This document shows positions 1 to 8,959 of a stretch of DNA of 64,000 nt, piece by piece. Origin of the DNA: Coriobacteriia bacterium (GTDB taxonomy: Bacteria; Actinomycetota; Coriobacteriia; Coriobacteriales; UMGS124). Under the pieces are notes generated by a model. The model was not told the origin of the DNA, ran no database searches, and saw only the letters and a list, made by a program, of their open reading frames with translations. Within the stretch, counting starts at the first letter, position 1. Every line of letters begins with the position of its first letter. Position numbers and translations under genes: made by a program. The stretch is taken from NCBI GenBank assembly GCA_018368455.1, contig JAGZEG010000008.1, positions 1-64,000 on the forward strand, in the 5' to 3' direction.

Positions 1-2
1 GG

Positions 3-65
3 CGCACCCGGACCCGCTACGAGACGATCGACGGCAGGAGGGCGAGGCTGGGCCTGCCGGTGTAG
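3..65 (+). CDS. Possible 3' end of a gene entering from the left edge
   Basis: One plus-strand frame is open from the window edge to a TAG at 63-65. It reads as a charged tail ending LGLPV, which looks more like coding sequence than the other frames here. Only about 20 codons are visible, so no family can be assigned. The next gene starts about 140 bp downstream with its own ribosome binding site. This is a weak call that rests on composition alone. Confidence 0.25.
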   Translation, partial: RTRTRYETIDGRRARLGLPV

Positions 66-206
66 GATTGGTCCAAGAAATCTGCCGCATCCCCCGAGCT
101 CGATTCCTGGCCACGATCCGGCCCCGCGCGTGCAAAATGGTCGCAACGCGCGGCAATGCAAGGCCCACAGGGGCCCGCAGCCGCCCTACACGAGGGGGAG
201 AGTCCC

Positions 207-524
207 ATGGACGCAAGCGTCGAGAGCCCGGAAGCCATCGATAGGCACGGCCTGCACGTCGGCGACATCGTGCGCAACTTCAAGCGCGAAAACGTAGCCG
301 ACGGCAGCCAGCGCTACCTCTATCGCATCCTCGCATTCGCTCGCCACACAGAGACGGATGAGGACCTCGTCGTGTACGAGGCCCTCTACCCGCCGTTTGG
401 CACGTGGGTGCGTCCGGCCGCGCTGTTCTTCAGCGAGGTCGACCACGAGAAGTACCCGCAGACAGCCACCCGTTGGCGCTTCGAGCCCGCCACATCCGCC
501 GACCTCGCAGAGCTCGGGCGATAG
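207..524 (+). CDS. DUF1653 family protein
   Basis: A 105-residue soluble protein without a signal peptide or membrane segment. The core from about residue 14 to 85 has the DUF1653 layout: HVGDIVRNFK at the start, then YLYRILAFARHTETDEDLVVYEALY, split here as YLYRILAFARH and TETDEDLVVYEALY, then WVRP and a closing FFSEVDHEKYPQ. DUF1653 proteins are small and widespread in bacteria and have no established biochemical role. The ATG at 207 is chosen over an in-frame start at 156 because a GAGGGGGAG purine tract lies just upstream of it. The gene converges on the Tat-exported protein at 579-1511, and a perfect 11-bp hairpin lies between them. Confidence 0.85.
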   Translation: MDASVESPEAIDRHGLHVGDIVRNFKRENVADGSQRYLYRILAFARHTETDEDLVVYEALYPPFGTWVRPAALFFSEVDHEKYPQTATRWRFEPATSADLAELGR

Positions 525-530
525 CCATCC

Positions 531-565
531 GGGCGGCGGGCAGAAACGAGACCCGCCCGCCGCCC
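531..565. terminator. Hairpin between convergent genes
   Basis: The arms GGGCGGCGGGC (531-541) and GCCCGCCGCCC (555-565) are perfectly complementary around a 13-nt loop. The hairpin starts 6 bp after the DUF1653 stop and lies 13 bp from the stop of the convergent gene. There is no long T tract, so termination in either direction is inferred from position and stem strength. Confidence 0.6.
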
Positions 566-578
566 GCCTTGACCTGCC

Positions 579-1511
579 TTACGCGAGGCTCGTGCCCTCG
601 GCAGCCTCGGCGTTGGCCGCCACAACGTCGAGCTTGAAGAAGTTGCCGTTGGGCAGTTGGCCGTCAACGTTGTCCATCAGGTAGAGCCCGGAGAAGTCGG
701 CATCGACCCGCACCCAGTACCCAATGAGGAAGTCCTTCTTCTCGCCCGGCTCGAGCTGGTAGTGATAGACCTCTCCCATGCCGGGATCGTCCTTCGTGCC
801 GCTGAACGTGGCGACAATCGAGTCGTATGCGCCCATTTCCTTCGACGTCAGGCGCCACGAGCCGATGTTGAAGTCCTTGAACATGTCCTCGGGCAGCGTC
901 GAGAAGTCCGCCTTCTGGTCGGGGTCATTCGCGTCGCGCGCGGCCTGCACCGGCGTCACGGCATCGACGTTCGTCATCGAAAGGCTGACGATGAGCAGGC
1001 GCCAGTCCGTCCACTCGTACTCGCAGTCGCTCAACCCACCGGGCTTGCCCTGCGCGATATAGCCGAGGTCGAGCTTGTTGAGGTCTTCATCGACATTGAA
1101 CGAGCCCTGATAGAGCGTCGCGGAGTTCACCGTGACCTCCATCGTTCCCTCCCAGCCCAGGCCGTGGTTCACCTGGTCGGGCGTCGAGTTGGGATCCGTC
1201 TCGTTGCTCAGGGCGACCGTCTGGCCCATGGGAATCTCGTTACGCAGGAAATACAGGCCGTCGGGATCATCAGCCCGAGCCGAATCCGCCGGACCGTTGA
1301 CCATGCCGTCTCGAGCGGACGCCGCGGCCCCGTCCACGATGCTCGCGGCCGGGTCAGCAAACGCGGAGCGCGCCACGAGCGGGGCCGCAAACGCCGCGAC
1401 ACAGGCGCCGGCCAGGCCAAGGGCGCCTGCGACAAAGCGACGGCGTGAGACAGCTTCGGAGATGCGGGCAGGAGCGGCGGACATCGTCGGGGTCGTATTG
1501 TTTGCCTTCAT
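579..1511 (-). CDS. Tat-exported protein of unknown function
   Basis: A 310-residue protein whose N-terminus carries a twin-arginine signal (SRRRF at about residues 22-26, then a hydrophobic stretch with AFAAPLVARSAFA before the likely cleavage site). The mature part begins with a low-complexity Ala/Asp linker and then a beta-rich domain (LGWEGTMEVTVNSATLY, later WRLLIVSLSMTNVDA and YHYQLEPGEKKDFLIGYWV). The pattern of alternating hydrophobic strands with a LxPGEKKDFxIGYWV turn recalls DUF4352/DUF5027-type extracellular immunoglobulin-like proteins, but this is a resemblance and not a firm assignment. The start at 1511 follows a GGAGGAG ribosome binding site; an in-frame start 15 codons upstream has none. 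It lies downstream of, and on the same strand as, the double LuxR gene, with a 511-bp gap, so it probably has its own promoter. Confidence 0.75.
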   Translation of the reverse strand: MKANNTTPTMSAAPARISEAVSRRRFVAGALGLAGACVAAFAAPLVARSAFADPAASIVDGAAASARDGMVNGPADSARADDPDGLYFLRNEIPMGQTVALSNETDPNSTPDQVNHGLGWEGTMEVTVNSATLYQGSFNVDEDLNKLDLGYIAQGKPGGLSDCEYEWTDWRLLIVSLSMTNVDAVTPVQAARDANDPDQKADFSTLPEDMFKDFNIGSWRLTSKEMGAYDSIVATFSGTKDDPGMGEVYHYQLEPGEKKDFLIGYWVRVDADFSGLYLMDNVDGQLPNGNFFKLDVVAANAEAAEGTSLA

Positions 1512-2022
1512 GGGGACTCCTCCTTTTCGTCGAGGCGATAGGGAACGGCACTCCATGGGGAGCGAAGCGCGCCGAGAACGGATGGGCGCTTCTGTCAGAC
1601 GCGCCCCGCCTCGCCTTGGGCGTGTCCGACTCTAGGCTTGCACGACGAAGCCGCGCCGTCTGCCGTCAGGCAAGAGGGAGCGCATGCCGACGCGTGACTA
1701 CAGGTCTGACCTGCATGTTTGTTGATGACTTCGAGGTGAATTCCGCCTTGCGGCGCACCATGCGTCGCTTGATTGCACCGGGCGTCGCACCGCATGCTAC
1801 GGAATCGGACACCGTGACGACATCCCATCCGGGCGGCGCGGCCGTGCGAGGACGCCTCGCATACGCGCCGCCTCTCAGGCAATGCACGGTGCAAGCACGG
1901 GAGCTCCCCGAAGCGTGCGCCATCCACCGAGTGAGGCGCGACGCGGCGGATCGTGCGCGAACGTGGACGCCTCTCGAGCGGGCACGGCGCGGGCACCACG
2001 CTCTAGGCGGATCCCCGTCCTC
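1512..2022. other. Intergenic region with two palindromes
   Basis: No convincing gene is seen. A 13-bp palindrome, CAGGTCTGACCTG, lies at 1701-1713 and could be an operator for the downstream Tat-exported protein. A larger hairpin lies at 1832-1872: arms GGCGGCGCG and CGCGCCGCC enclose a second pair, TGCGAGG and CCTCGCA. It lies about 150 bp past the stop of the double LuxR gene and may end that transcript, but it has no T tract. Confidence 0.5.
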
Positions 2023-5000
2023 CTATGCGGCGAGAACTGCCTGAAGAACGGTGACGAGCTGCTCGCGAGAGTGCACGCCCAGCTTGCGATAGGCCTCGCG
2101 GCGAGCGGAGGCCACGGAGGAGCGCGCATAGCTGAGCGACTGCGCCACCTGCGCCGCGCTGGCACCCGAGGCCGTCAGCAGCGCCACGTCGACTTCCAGC
2201 TCACGCAGACCCCGGCCCACCAGATAGCCGCGCAGTCGCGTCGCCTGCGAAGGCGTCGGGGCAAGGCGAACCGCTCGGGCGTCGCACTCGCGCAGCACAC
2301 AGGCAGCGATCCACCCGAGCGCAAGCACAACCAGGCATATCCCCACGATGGTGCCCACAAACAGCGCGTAGCCCTCCTGGCCACCAAACACGGCGCCGCT
2401 ACCCTGGCGAAACAACGCAGTGCCATAAACGTTCGCGGCATACACCGCCGCGAAGCAGCCGGCGGAAAGCATGAGGACCGGCGCATGCCAGGCCCACGCC
2501 CGTTGCTCACTCCCCAGACCGTCAGTCTTCTCAGGTGCCGAAACACACCCCGGGATCAGCAGAGTAACGAGGCAGAGCAAGGCTCCCCCAGCAACAAGCC
2601 CGAACAGCGTCCCTTCCAGCGCGGCAATACCTACGCCGAACGCCGCAGCGACCACGCAGGCAAGCCGGGCCTTCGGGCGCACGGCCCACAGCCATCCCAC
2701 CCCAAAGACGGCAAGCACCAGCACGAAATACGCGCACGGCACCTCGAGCGAGGCGAATGTCCGGCCCCGCCACAGCTCCTCCCACGCCAGCGGCAGCACG
2801 GCAGCAAGCGCCAATGTCATGCACCCCAGGCCGCCAGAGACGGGCCGGGCGAGCGCACGGGCCACGGGCCCGGACGCGCGACGCTCCCCGCCCCTGCTCG
2901 CCCCGAACAGGCCGATGACCACCATCCCGAGCGCCACCCCGATGAGCGTCTTTCGCACCGCAGGACCGCAGGTCGCAAGCGTGCCAGCTGCGCCGATGAG
3001 GACAAGTACAAGAGCCTCGGAGAGGCCCACACGCACGTTGGATAGCAGCGCGTCGAGGCGACCCCGTAAACAGACAGAGCGCGAGCACGGGGAGGCGCCA
3101 TTGACGCCTATAGGATGTCCACTGCCAAGCGCGCCAAAACGTCCTTGTGCGCGAGGAAACCGCGGAAGCCGGGGGGCATCGGTGCCCGCAGGATCTTCGC
3201 CATCCGCCTCCGTCCGAGACGGGTGTCCGGCACGTGACGCGCAAGGCCGACTCGGATCATCGGCCGCGTCGCCGGCACCTTCGCACTCCGCAGCGTCCTC
3301 GGGGGCGGGGCGCACGGGTGCGCGCTCGCCCGAGTTCCGCGCGACGCGGACGCCTTGCACAGCTTCGAAGGACCGGGTGGACACCCACCAACCTGCCAAC
3401 CAATCAAGTGCCGCGAGCAGGCAGGTCGCAACGAGAGCCGTGGAACCGACGACGAGCGCCCACCCGCCGCTGCGCCCGCCAAAGACATTGCCAAGGTCGC
3501 CCGGTCTGCCCTGGCACCACACGAGCGCAAACGTCGATGCGACGAGCAGCGCCGATAACACGACGGCACCCAGCCAGGCAGGTAGCCCGCCAGTGTTACG
3601 ACGTCGAAGGGCGAAGCGCGAGCAGGCAAACCACAAGAGCAAGCCGAGCCCGACGCCAAACGCCGTCTCCCACACCATTCCCCACGCACTGGCGATGACG
3701 CCATAGGGCAGCAGCGTCAGCAGGCCAACGATCCCGACGCCCGCCACGCCGGAAACGCGAGCAGCCTGGGCAAGAGCGCAGCGCGTCCCTCCGCCCAGCC
3801 CAAAGCGCCCGTTATCATCCAAACCTGCGGCGTCTCGCGCCCGATCGTCCTGCCGGGTGCCAGGCATCGCAGCCGAGGAGCGCTCCGGGACGTTTGCGCC
3901 CGCCTCTTCCGCACCGGCCGCCAGCTCAAAAACACGCAGGTCAGCGGCGCTTTCCAACGCCCGGCACTCCACACCGAGCGCCGCCACGAGCTCGTCGAGC
4001 GTCGCAACGCCAGCCTTCGTGCAGGCGCGTCGGCCATAGGCGCGCACCGTCGACGGCTGGATGCCCAGCGCATCGGACGCCTGACGCGACGTCAGGCCCA
4101 CGACACGCGCCCTCACAGCGTTGATCTCGTTGTCGGTCAGCCCCCAGGCCGTCAGCCGAGCGAGCGCCGCATAGGGCAGCGCATCGGCGAGCAGAGCCCT
4201 GACATCACCTGCGGTTTCGGCCTCCGGGCGCGATGCGGGCTCCGTCGTCTCCCGGACAAGATCCGACCCGTCTCCAAGCGAGGCAACCGCTCCCATCCAG
4301 CGTGCCGACGCGTATGGGGAGCATCCCTTGTTCCCCGAGGCCGCTGAGCCGACGGAGCCAGCGATCCCCGCCTCCCCAACCGCGCCGCCGCCCGGCACCT
4401 CGAGATCCAGTCCGGCGCCGCCCGCAGCAGGGGGCGTCACGCCCCTGTCCGCAAGCCCGTCTGACACGTCGTCGACAGACGACTGCCCTCCGCGCCCTGC
4501 GCCGTCGCAGCGCGCCTCTCTGCAGGCAACACGCGCACTTCCAAGATTCCGCGCAAGCAGCACGATGAGCGCCGCGGCCGCGCCGACATAGAGCACCAGG
4601 CTCACGATCGCCACGCCCTGCCCGATCCCAAGCGCCGGCGGGTAGAGTCGTCCCGCCAGCCGGAATATGAGCTCCCCCGCACCCGTCGGCACGAGCACCG
4701 CCAGCAATATGCGCTCGGGGTAAAGAATCGCAGCGCTCCCATCAGCGTGAGCGCCGTGCCCCTGGCATCCCGAACTCAGCACGGCCATGAGCGTCCCGGC
4801 AACAGCAAGCGCGAGCGCAAAAGGCACCCACGCAAACGCAAGCGTGGGATCCACCCAAGCGTATTCGGGGCGCAACATCTTGTCGGCGCCCATGAGGGGT
4901 AGAGGAAACGCGGGATGCGGCAGGAGCAGCGCGCCGGCGTATGCCCGCGTCAGGCCCATCAGCAGAGAAGCGAGTTCCACCATGCCCAACCACGCACTCG

Positions 5001-5583
5001 CATGGCCAGCGACGCCAGGCCGCTGCGCCCCGGAATCGGCACGACGCGTCGCAATCGCCCAACCACAGGCTCCGCATGCGAAGCCGCTCACCGCCACAAG
5101 GAGGGCGCGGTGCTGCCCGATCCACGCCGTCACCATCGAGTATCCCAGGTACCACGCAGGGATGCCGGCAGGCCAGAGACCCGTGCCCGGGGAGGGAACC
5201 AGCCCCCAGGCATACGCCAGCTCCCTAATGGGGACGTCTGCGCCCAAGACGTCGCCCACAAACAGCGCCGTCGTCAGGACACCCACAACCCACAGTGTTC
5301 GGCGCAAAACGCGGCCCGTCCGCAGCGTCATGCTTACCGGTGGAAGAGACGCCACCCACAGACCGGCCAACAGGCCAAGAAACACAAACCCATACGTCGC
5401 CCCAAAGGAAACCGTCCCCGATGACCACGAGAACGTGCCGTCGGCCGACCTCGGAGAGAAGAACAGGAGAAACTCGCTGCGCGACAGATGCGGCATGGCC
5501 GTCACGACGGAGAACCACAGGCAGCAGAGCGCCTCGAGACGATGGCCCCACACCACGCCTGCGACCCGCCGCATCCACGCCAT
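2023..5583 (-). CDS. Double-module membrane LuxR-type regulator
   Basis: This 1186-residue protein has two repeats of membrane domain plus C-terminal LuxR-like HTH. Hydrophobic segments run through about residues 12-345, followed by a polar linker and a first HTH at about 480-535 (GLTDNEINAVRARVVGL, SRQASDALGIQPSTVRAYGR, KAGVATLDELV). A second set of hydrophobic segments spans about 607-1100 with a polar break near 740-845. It is followed by a second HTH at about 1127-1180 (LRELEVDVALLTASGASAA, VAQSLSYARSSVASARREAY, RKLGVHSREQLV). Membrane LuxR regulators of roughly 500 residues with one HTH are common in Coriobacteriia, and one lies at 24119-25687. A fused pair is not usual. A good ribosome binding site (GAGGGGG) precedes the ATG. 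No stop or frameshift separates the halves. The ligand and target genes are unknown; the Tat-exported protein downstream is a candidate target. Confidence 0.85.
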   Translation of the reverse strand: MAWMRRVAGVVWGHRLEALCCLWFSVVTAMPHLSRSEFLLFFSPRSADGTFSWSSGTVSFGATYGFVFLGLLAGLWVASLPPVSMTLRTGRVLRRTLWVVGVLTTALFVGDVLGADVPIRELAYAWGLVPSPGTGLWPAGIPAWYLGYSMVTAWIGQHRALLVAVSGFACGACGWAIATRRADSGAQRPGVAGHASAWLGMVELASLLMGLTRAYAGALLLPHPAFPLPLMGADKMLRPEYAWVDPTLAFAWVPFALALAVAGTLMAVLSSGCQGHGAHADGSAAILYPERILLAVLVPTGAGELIFRLAGRLYPPALGIGQGVAIVSLVLYVGAAAALIVLLARNLGSARVACREARCDGAGRGGQSSVDDVSDGLADRGVTPPAAGGAGLDLEVPGGGAVGEAGIAGSVGSAASGNKGCSPYASARWMGAVASLGDGSDLVRETTEPASRPEAETAGDVRALLADALPYAALARLTAWGLTDNEINAVRARVVGLTSRQASDALGIQPSTVRAYGRRACTKAGVATLDELVAALGVECRALESAADLRVFELAAGAEEAGANVPERSSAAMPGTRQDDRARDAAGLDDNGRFGLGGGTRCALAQAARVSGVAGVGIVGLLTLLPYGVIASAWGMVWETAFGVGLGLLLWFACSRFALRRRNTGGLPAWLGAVVLSALLVASTFALVWCQGRPGDLGNVFGGRSGGWALVVGSTALVATCLLAALDWLAGWWVSTRSFEAVQGVRVARNSGERAPVRPAPEDAAECEGAGDAADDPSRPCASRAGHPSRTEADGEDPAGTDAPRLPRFPRAQGRFGALGSGHPIGVNGASPCSRSVCLRGRLDALLSNVRVGLSEALVLVLIGAAGTLATCGPAVRKTLIGVALGMVVIGLFGASRGGERRASGPVARALARPVSGGLGCMTLALAAVLPLAWEELWRGRTFASLEVPCAYFVLVLAVFGVGWLWAVRPKARLACVVAAAFGVGIAALEGTLFGLVAGGALLCLVTLLIPGCVSAPEKTDGLGSEQRAWAWHAPVLMLSAGCFAAVYAANVYGTALFRQGSGAVFGGQEGYALFVGTIVGICLVVLALGWIAACVLRECDARAVRLAPTPSQATRLRGYLVGRGLRELEVDVALLTASGASAAQVAQSLSYARSSVASARREAYRKLGVHSREQLVTVLQAVLAA

Positions 5584-6111
5584 CGCACCGACCCCCTCGC
5601 CGCCGCCCCGCGCCAGAGCGCTTCCATCGTAGCCTTCTCAGATATAGCATTCGAGCCACGACGATGCCGCCAGAGCCATGTAGTCAGGGGTCTCACTCTG
5701 GGGGCACGCGTACCTGACTACGCGCGTCACCTGCGATGATGGCGTCAGCCGGCACCTTCTCTCGCCGGGCTCCGCCAGTCGGCACGCTATCTGCTACAAA
5801 ATGCCGCCTCGTGAATTTCGCTGATACAAAACGTGTCGATATGTACGACACAATTGCATTACTAGGAATACTTCCGCATCGCCCACCTGCGGCTTTCCCA
5901 CTCATACGCGCGCCAACGAACCGCAACACGGCCCGCAATCGTACATATCGCACCAAAACGTAGCAGCCGAATTCACAACGCGCGATTTTGTAGCCGCACG
6001 CCCCAGCAGCACCGGCAGCACGCGCCCCAAACGCCCCCCGCGCGCCACAAAAAAGCGGGCGCCCCTCGCATCGAGAGGCACCCGCCCATCGCACCCGCAA
6101 AAGCACGCTCT
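5584..6111. other. Intergenic region with an inverted repeat
   Basis: No convincing gene; short open frames lack ribosome binding sites and recognisable composition. The stretch 5790-5970 is clearly more AT-rich than its surroundings. At 5833-5851 it holds GTGTCG-N7-CGACAC, a 19-bp inverted repeat of operator-like size about 250 bp upstream of the double LuxR start. The transketolase terminator occupies the right end (6048-6085). Confidence 0.5.
6048..6085 (-). terminator. Rho-independent terminator of the secA-tkt operon
   Basis: Read on the minus strand, two 14-nt arms (6072-6085 and 6055-6068) pair completely if two G-U pairs are allowed, with a 3-nt loop, and are followed by six T residues. 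It begins 27 bp after the tktC stop. The G-U pairs form only in minus-strand RNA, which fixes the direction. Confidence 0.85.
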
Positions 6112-7071
6112 TTACGCCAGCAGCTCCTTGGCCGCAGCCACGATGGCGGCGGCGTCGCAGCCGTAGTGCGCCATGAGCTCGCCAAACTCGCCCGACGTGC
6201 CAAAGACGTCCTGCGTGCCGATGAGCCGCATCGGCGTCGGAGCCTGCTGCGCGAGCACGCTGGCCACCCGCGAGCCCAGACCGCCCACGATGTTGTGCTC
6301 CTCGCACGTCACGACGCGCCCCGTCTTGCGAGCCGACGCCACAATCGTCGCCTCGTCGAGCGGCTTGATGGAGTAGGCATCGATGACCTCGGCGGAGACG
6401 CCCTCGGCCGCGAGAGCCCCAGCGGCGCGCATGGCCTCATCGACCTCGACACCGCAGGCCACGAGCGTCACGTCCGAACCCTCGCGCAGGATGCGCGACC
6501 CGCCAAGCGTCATCTCGAAGCCCGGCTCGTACACCTGGGGCACCTTGGCGCGACCCATGCGCACGTACACGGGACCTTCCGTGGCGGCGGCAAGGCGGAT
6601 GGCGGCGCAGGCGGCCTCGTAGTCGGCCGGCACCAGCACGCGCATGTTAGGCAGCGCGCACATGAGCGCCAGGTCCTCGAGCATCTGGTGACTGCCGCCA
6701 TCGGGACCCACAGACAGGCCGGCGTGCGTCGGGCACACCTTGACGTTGAGGTTGGCGTAACACACCGTATTGCGGATCTGGTCGTAGCAGCGGCCCGTGC
6801 CGAACACGGCAAACGACCCGGTGAACGGGATGCGTCCCGCCAGCGACAGGCCGGCGGCGATGCCCATCATGTCCTGCTCGGCGATGCCGGCGTCAACGAG
6901 CAGCTTGGCGTCAAACTTGCCGAGCTTCGCCGTCGTCGTGGAGCCGGCGAGGTCGGCGTCGACAGCAACGACGGGCACGCCCGCCTCGGCGAGCTCCACG
7001 AGCGTCGCGCCGAACGCCTCACGCGTCGCGCGAGCGGGACGGTCCTGGCTCTCAGCAGCGATGTTAGACAT
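6112..7071 (-). CDS. tktC: Transketolase, C-terminal subunit
   Basis: A 319-residue protein matching the pyrimidine-binding and C-terminal domains of transketolase. It moves two-carbon ketol units between sugar phosphates in the non-oxidative pentose phosphate pathway, together with the N-terminal subunit encoded just upstream. The conserved glutamate that activates thiamine diphosphate lies in DAGIAEQDM (E65). The phosphate-binding region THAGLSVGPDGGSHQ follows, and the C-terminal regulatory-like domain begins near residue 190. The ATG at 7071 overlaps the end of tktN by 8 bp, which implies coupled translation. Split transketolases are common in anaerobic bacteria and archaea, so the split is not damage. 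A strong terminator follows the gene. Confidence 0.93.
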   Translation of the reverse strand: MSNIAAESQDRPARATREAFGATLVELAEAGVPVVAVDADLAGSTTTAKLGKFDAKLLVDAGIAEQDMMGIAAGLSLAGRIPFTGSFAVFGTGRCYDQIRNTVCYANLNVKVCPTHAGLSVGPDGGSHQMLEDLALMCALPNMRVLVPADYEAACAAIRLAAATEGPVYVRMGRAKVPQVYEPGFEMTLGGSRILREGSDVTLVACGVEVDEAMRAAGALAAEGVSAEVIDAYSIKPLDEATIVASARKTGRVVTCEEHNIVGGLGSRVASVLAQQAPTPMRLIGTQDVFGTSGEFGELMAHYGCDAAAIVAAAKELLA

Positions 7072-8062
7072 CGGCACGTCCCTTCTCGGCGCACCCGCAC
7101 GCGACGGCGGGCACGGACAGGCCGCAGGCTTCGGCGGCAGCGTTGATCTCGGCCAGGGCCTGGGCAAGCTGCTCGGCGTTCGGCGCCTTGCCGTGCCAGC
7201 CGGCCTGGTCCTCCATGAACGAGACGCCCTTGCCCTTGACGGTGTGCGCCACGACGACGGCCGGCCTGTCATCGACGGCCGTGGCCGCGACGAGTGCCTC
7301 GTGCACGAGGTCCACGTCGTTGCCGTCAGCGCACTCGACGACGTACCAGCCAAACGACGCGAACTTCTCCGCGATGTCGCCCAGGTCGACGACGTCCTGG
7401 AGGTGACCGTCAATCTGCAGGTTGTTGTTGTCGACGATGGCCACGAGGTTGCCGAGCTTGTGCTGGGCCGCGAACATGGCAGCCTCCCACACCTGGCCCT
7501 CCTGCAGCTCGCCGTCGCCCATGAGCACGTAGACGTGCGGGATCTCGGAGCGATCAGCGCCCGCGCCCTGGGCGTCATCCCACGTCAGGCCCAAAGCGAG
7601 ACCCGAGGCAACGGACAGGCCCTGGCCGAGCGAGCCTGTGGAGACCTCGACGCCGGGGCACTTGCGCATGTCGGGGTGACCCTGCAGGTGCGAGCCCAGC
7701 TTGCGCAGCGTGTCGAGCCACGCCGTCGGGAAGTAGCCCGACTCGGCGAGCGCGGCATAGAGCGCGGGGCAGCAGTGACCCTTCGAGAGGATGAAGCGAT
7801 CGCGGCTCGGGTCGGCGGGGTTTGCCGGGTCATGGCGCAGCACGCCGCCGAAGTAGAGCGTCGCGACGATCTCCGTAGCCGAGAGCGATCCGCCGGGATG
7901 GCCGCTGCCGGCCTTCTCGAGCATCGTCACGATGTCGCGGCGCATCTGGGCCGCAGCCGCACGCACCTTGTCGGCGTCAAACGCCGGGGACGGGGGCTGG
8001 GACGCGGCCTGCGCGCATGCGCATGCCTGCTCGTGCTCCTGAGAACCTGCTTGCGGGCTCAT
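7064..8062 (-). CDS. tktN: Transketolase, N-terminal subunit
   Basis: A 332-residue protein corresponding to the thiamine diphosphate-binding half of transketolase. The motif MGDGELQEGQVWEA at about 181-194 with DNNN at 211-214 binds magnesium and the diphosphate. SGHPGGSLSATE (53-64) and SKGHCCPALYA (93-103) are the usual substrate and cofactor loops. About 30 poorly conserved residues precede the core, including a CACA stretch of unknown meaning. The start overlaps the yitT stop as ATGA, and AAGGAGAT sits upstream inside yitT. It must pair with tktC to form the active site. Confidence 0.93.
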   Translation of the reverse strand: MSPQAGSQEHEQACACAQAASQPPSPAFDADKVRAAAAQMRRDIVTMLEKAGSGHPGGSLSATEIVATLYFGGVLRHDPANPADPSRDRFILSKGHCCPALYAALAESGYFPTAWLDTLRKLGSHLQGHPDMRKCPGVEVSTGSLGQGLSVASGLALGLTWDDAQGAGADRSEIPHVYVLMGDGELQEGQVWEAAMFAAQHKLGNLVAIVDNNNLQIDGHLQDVVDLGDIAEKFASFGWYVVECADGNDVDLVHEALVAATAVDDRPAVVVAHTVKGKGVSFMEDQAGWHGKAPNAEQLAQALAEINAAAEACGLSVPAVACGCAEKGRADV

Positions 8063-8958
8063 TGGACTCCGATCTCCTTGAATCCTTCGCCAAACGTCTC
8101 GTGCATGTTAGATATGGCAACCACAGCGTTGGGATCGATCTGAACAATCAGACGCTTGAGATCGCCTATCTGCTTACGCGAGAGTACCACGAACAGCACC
8201 GGGCGGGGCTGCTCGGTATAGCAACCGGTTGCCGCAAAGCGCGTGCAGCCGCGGTCGAGCTGGTGCATGACAACCTGCTCGATCTCGACGTGCTTCTCGC
8301 TGATGATCCACGCCGCCTTCTCCGTGGAGGGCCCGTCGACAACGTAATCGATGACGATGCTCGTGATGACGATCGTCAGCGCCGCGCACAGGGCCGTCTC
8401 CATGGAGAACATCGGGACAGACAGCAGCACGATGACCGCGTCGACGATGAGCATCCACGTGCCCACCGAGATGGACGTGCGCTTGGCGAGCAGCTGGGCG
8501 ACGATGTCGGTGCCGCCCGTGTTGCCGCCGACGCGGAAGGCCAGACCGAGGCCCAGGCCGGACACAAGGCCGCCGCACAGGGCCGCCAGCAGCACGTTAC
8601 TCGTCGCCAGCTCGGGCACGAACGGGGCGAGCACGTCGGTGAACAGCGACAGCGTGACGATGCCGAATATCGTGCGCGACGCGTAGCGCAGGCCGCCTGA
8701 GAGGTACACAGGGATCATCAGGATGGCGTTCATGACGAGCGTCTGAATGCCGACGGGAATGGCGAAGCCCAGCGTCTGCTCCGAGAGGTAGTAGATGATG
8801 GTAGCAAGGCCCGACGCACCGCCTGCCGCCAGCTGCCCCGGTACGAGGAAGCAGTCGAGCGCGATGGCCGTCACGAGCGTGCCGAGCGCAATGGTGAGGT
8901 AGTCCTTACCAGAAGCGCGCAGCTGCTGTGGGATGCGCACGCGAGCGCCCCCCGCCAT
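8059..8958 (-). CDS. YitT family membrane protein
   Basis: A 299-residue integral membrane protein of the YitT/DUF161 type with a C-terminal DUF2179 domain. About five hydrophobic segments fill residues 15-195 (YLTIALGTLVTAIALDCFLV, AIPVGIQTLVMNAILMIPVY, NVLLAALCGGLVSGLGLGLAF). The family hallmark GGNTGGTDIVAQLL lies near residue 118. The soluble tail from about residue 215 (AWIISEKHVEIEQVVMH, later VLFVVLSRKQIGDLKRLI) is the DUF2179 fold. The family's substrate is unknown. ATG 8958 follows AGGATCT and lies 1 bp after the prfB stop; a start 54 codons upstream would run through prfB and reads as shadow sequence. Confidence 0.88.
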   Translation of the reverse strand: MAGGARVRIPQQLRASGKDYLTIALGTLVTAIALDCFLVPGQLAAGGASGLATIIYYLSEQTLGFAIPVGIQTLVMNAILMIPVYLSGGLRYASRTIFGIVTLSLFTDVLAPFVPELATSNVLLAALCGGLVSGLGLGLAFRVGGNTGGTDIVAQLLAKRTSISVGTWMLIVDAVIVLLSVPMFSMETALCAALTIVITSIVIDYVVDGPSTEKAAWIISEKHVEIEQVVMHQLDRGCTRFAATGCYTEQPRPVLFVVLSRKQIGDLKRLIVQIDPNAVVAISNMHETFGEGFKEIGVQ

Positions 8959-8959
8959 G

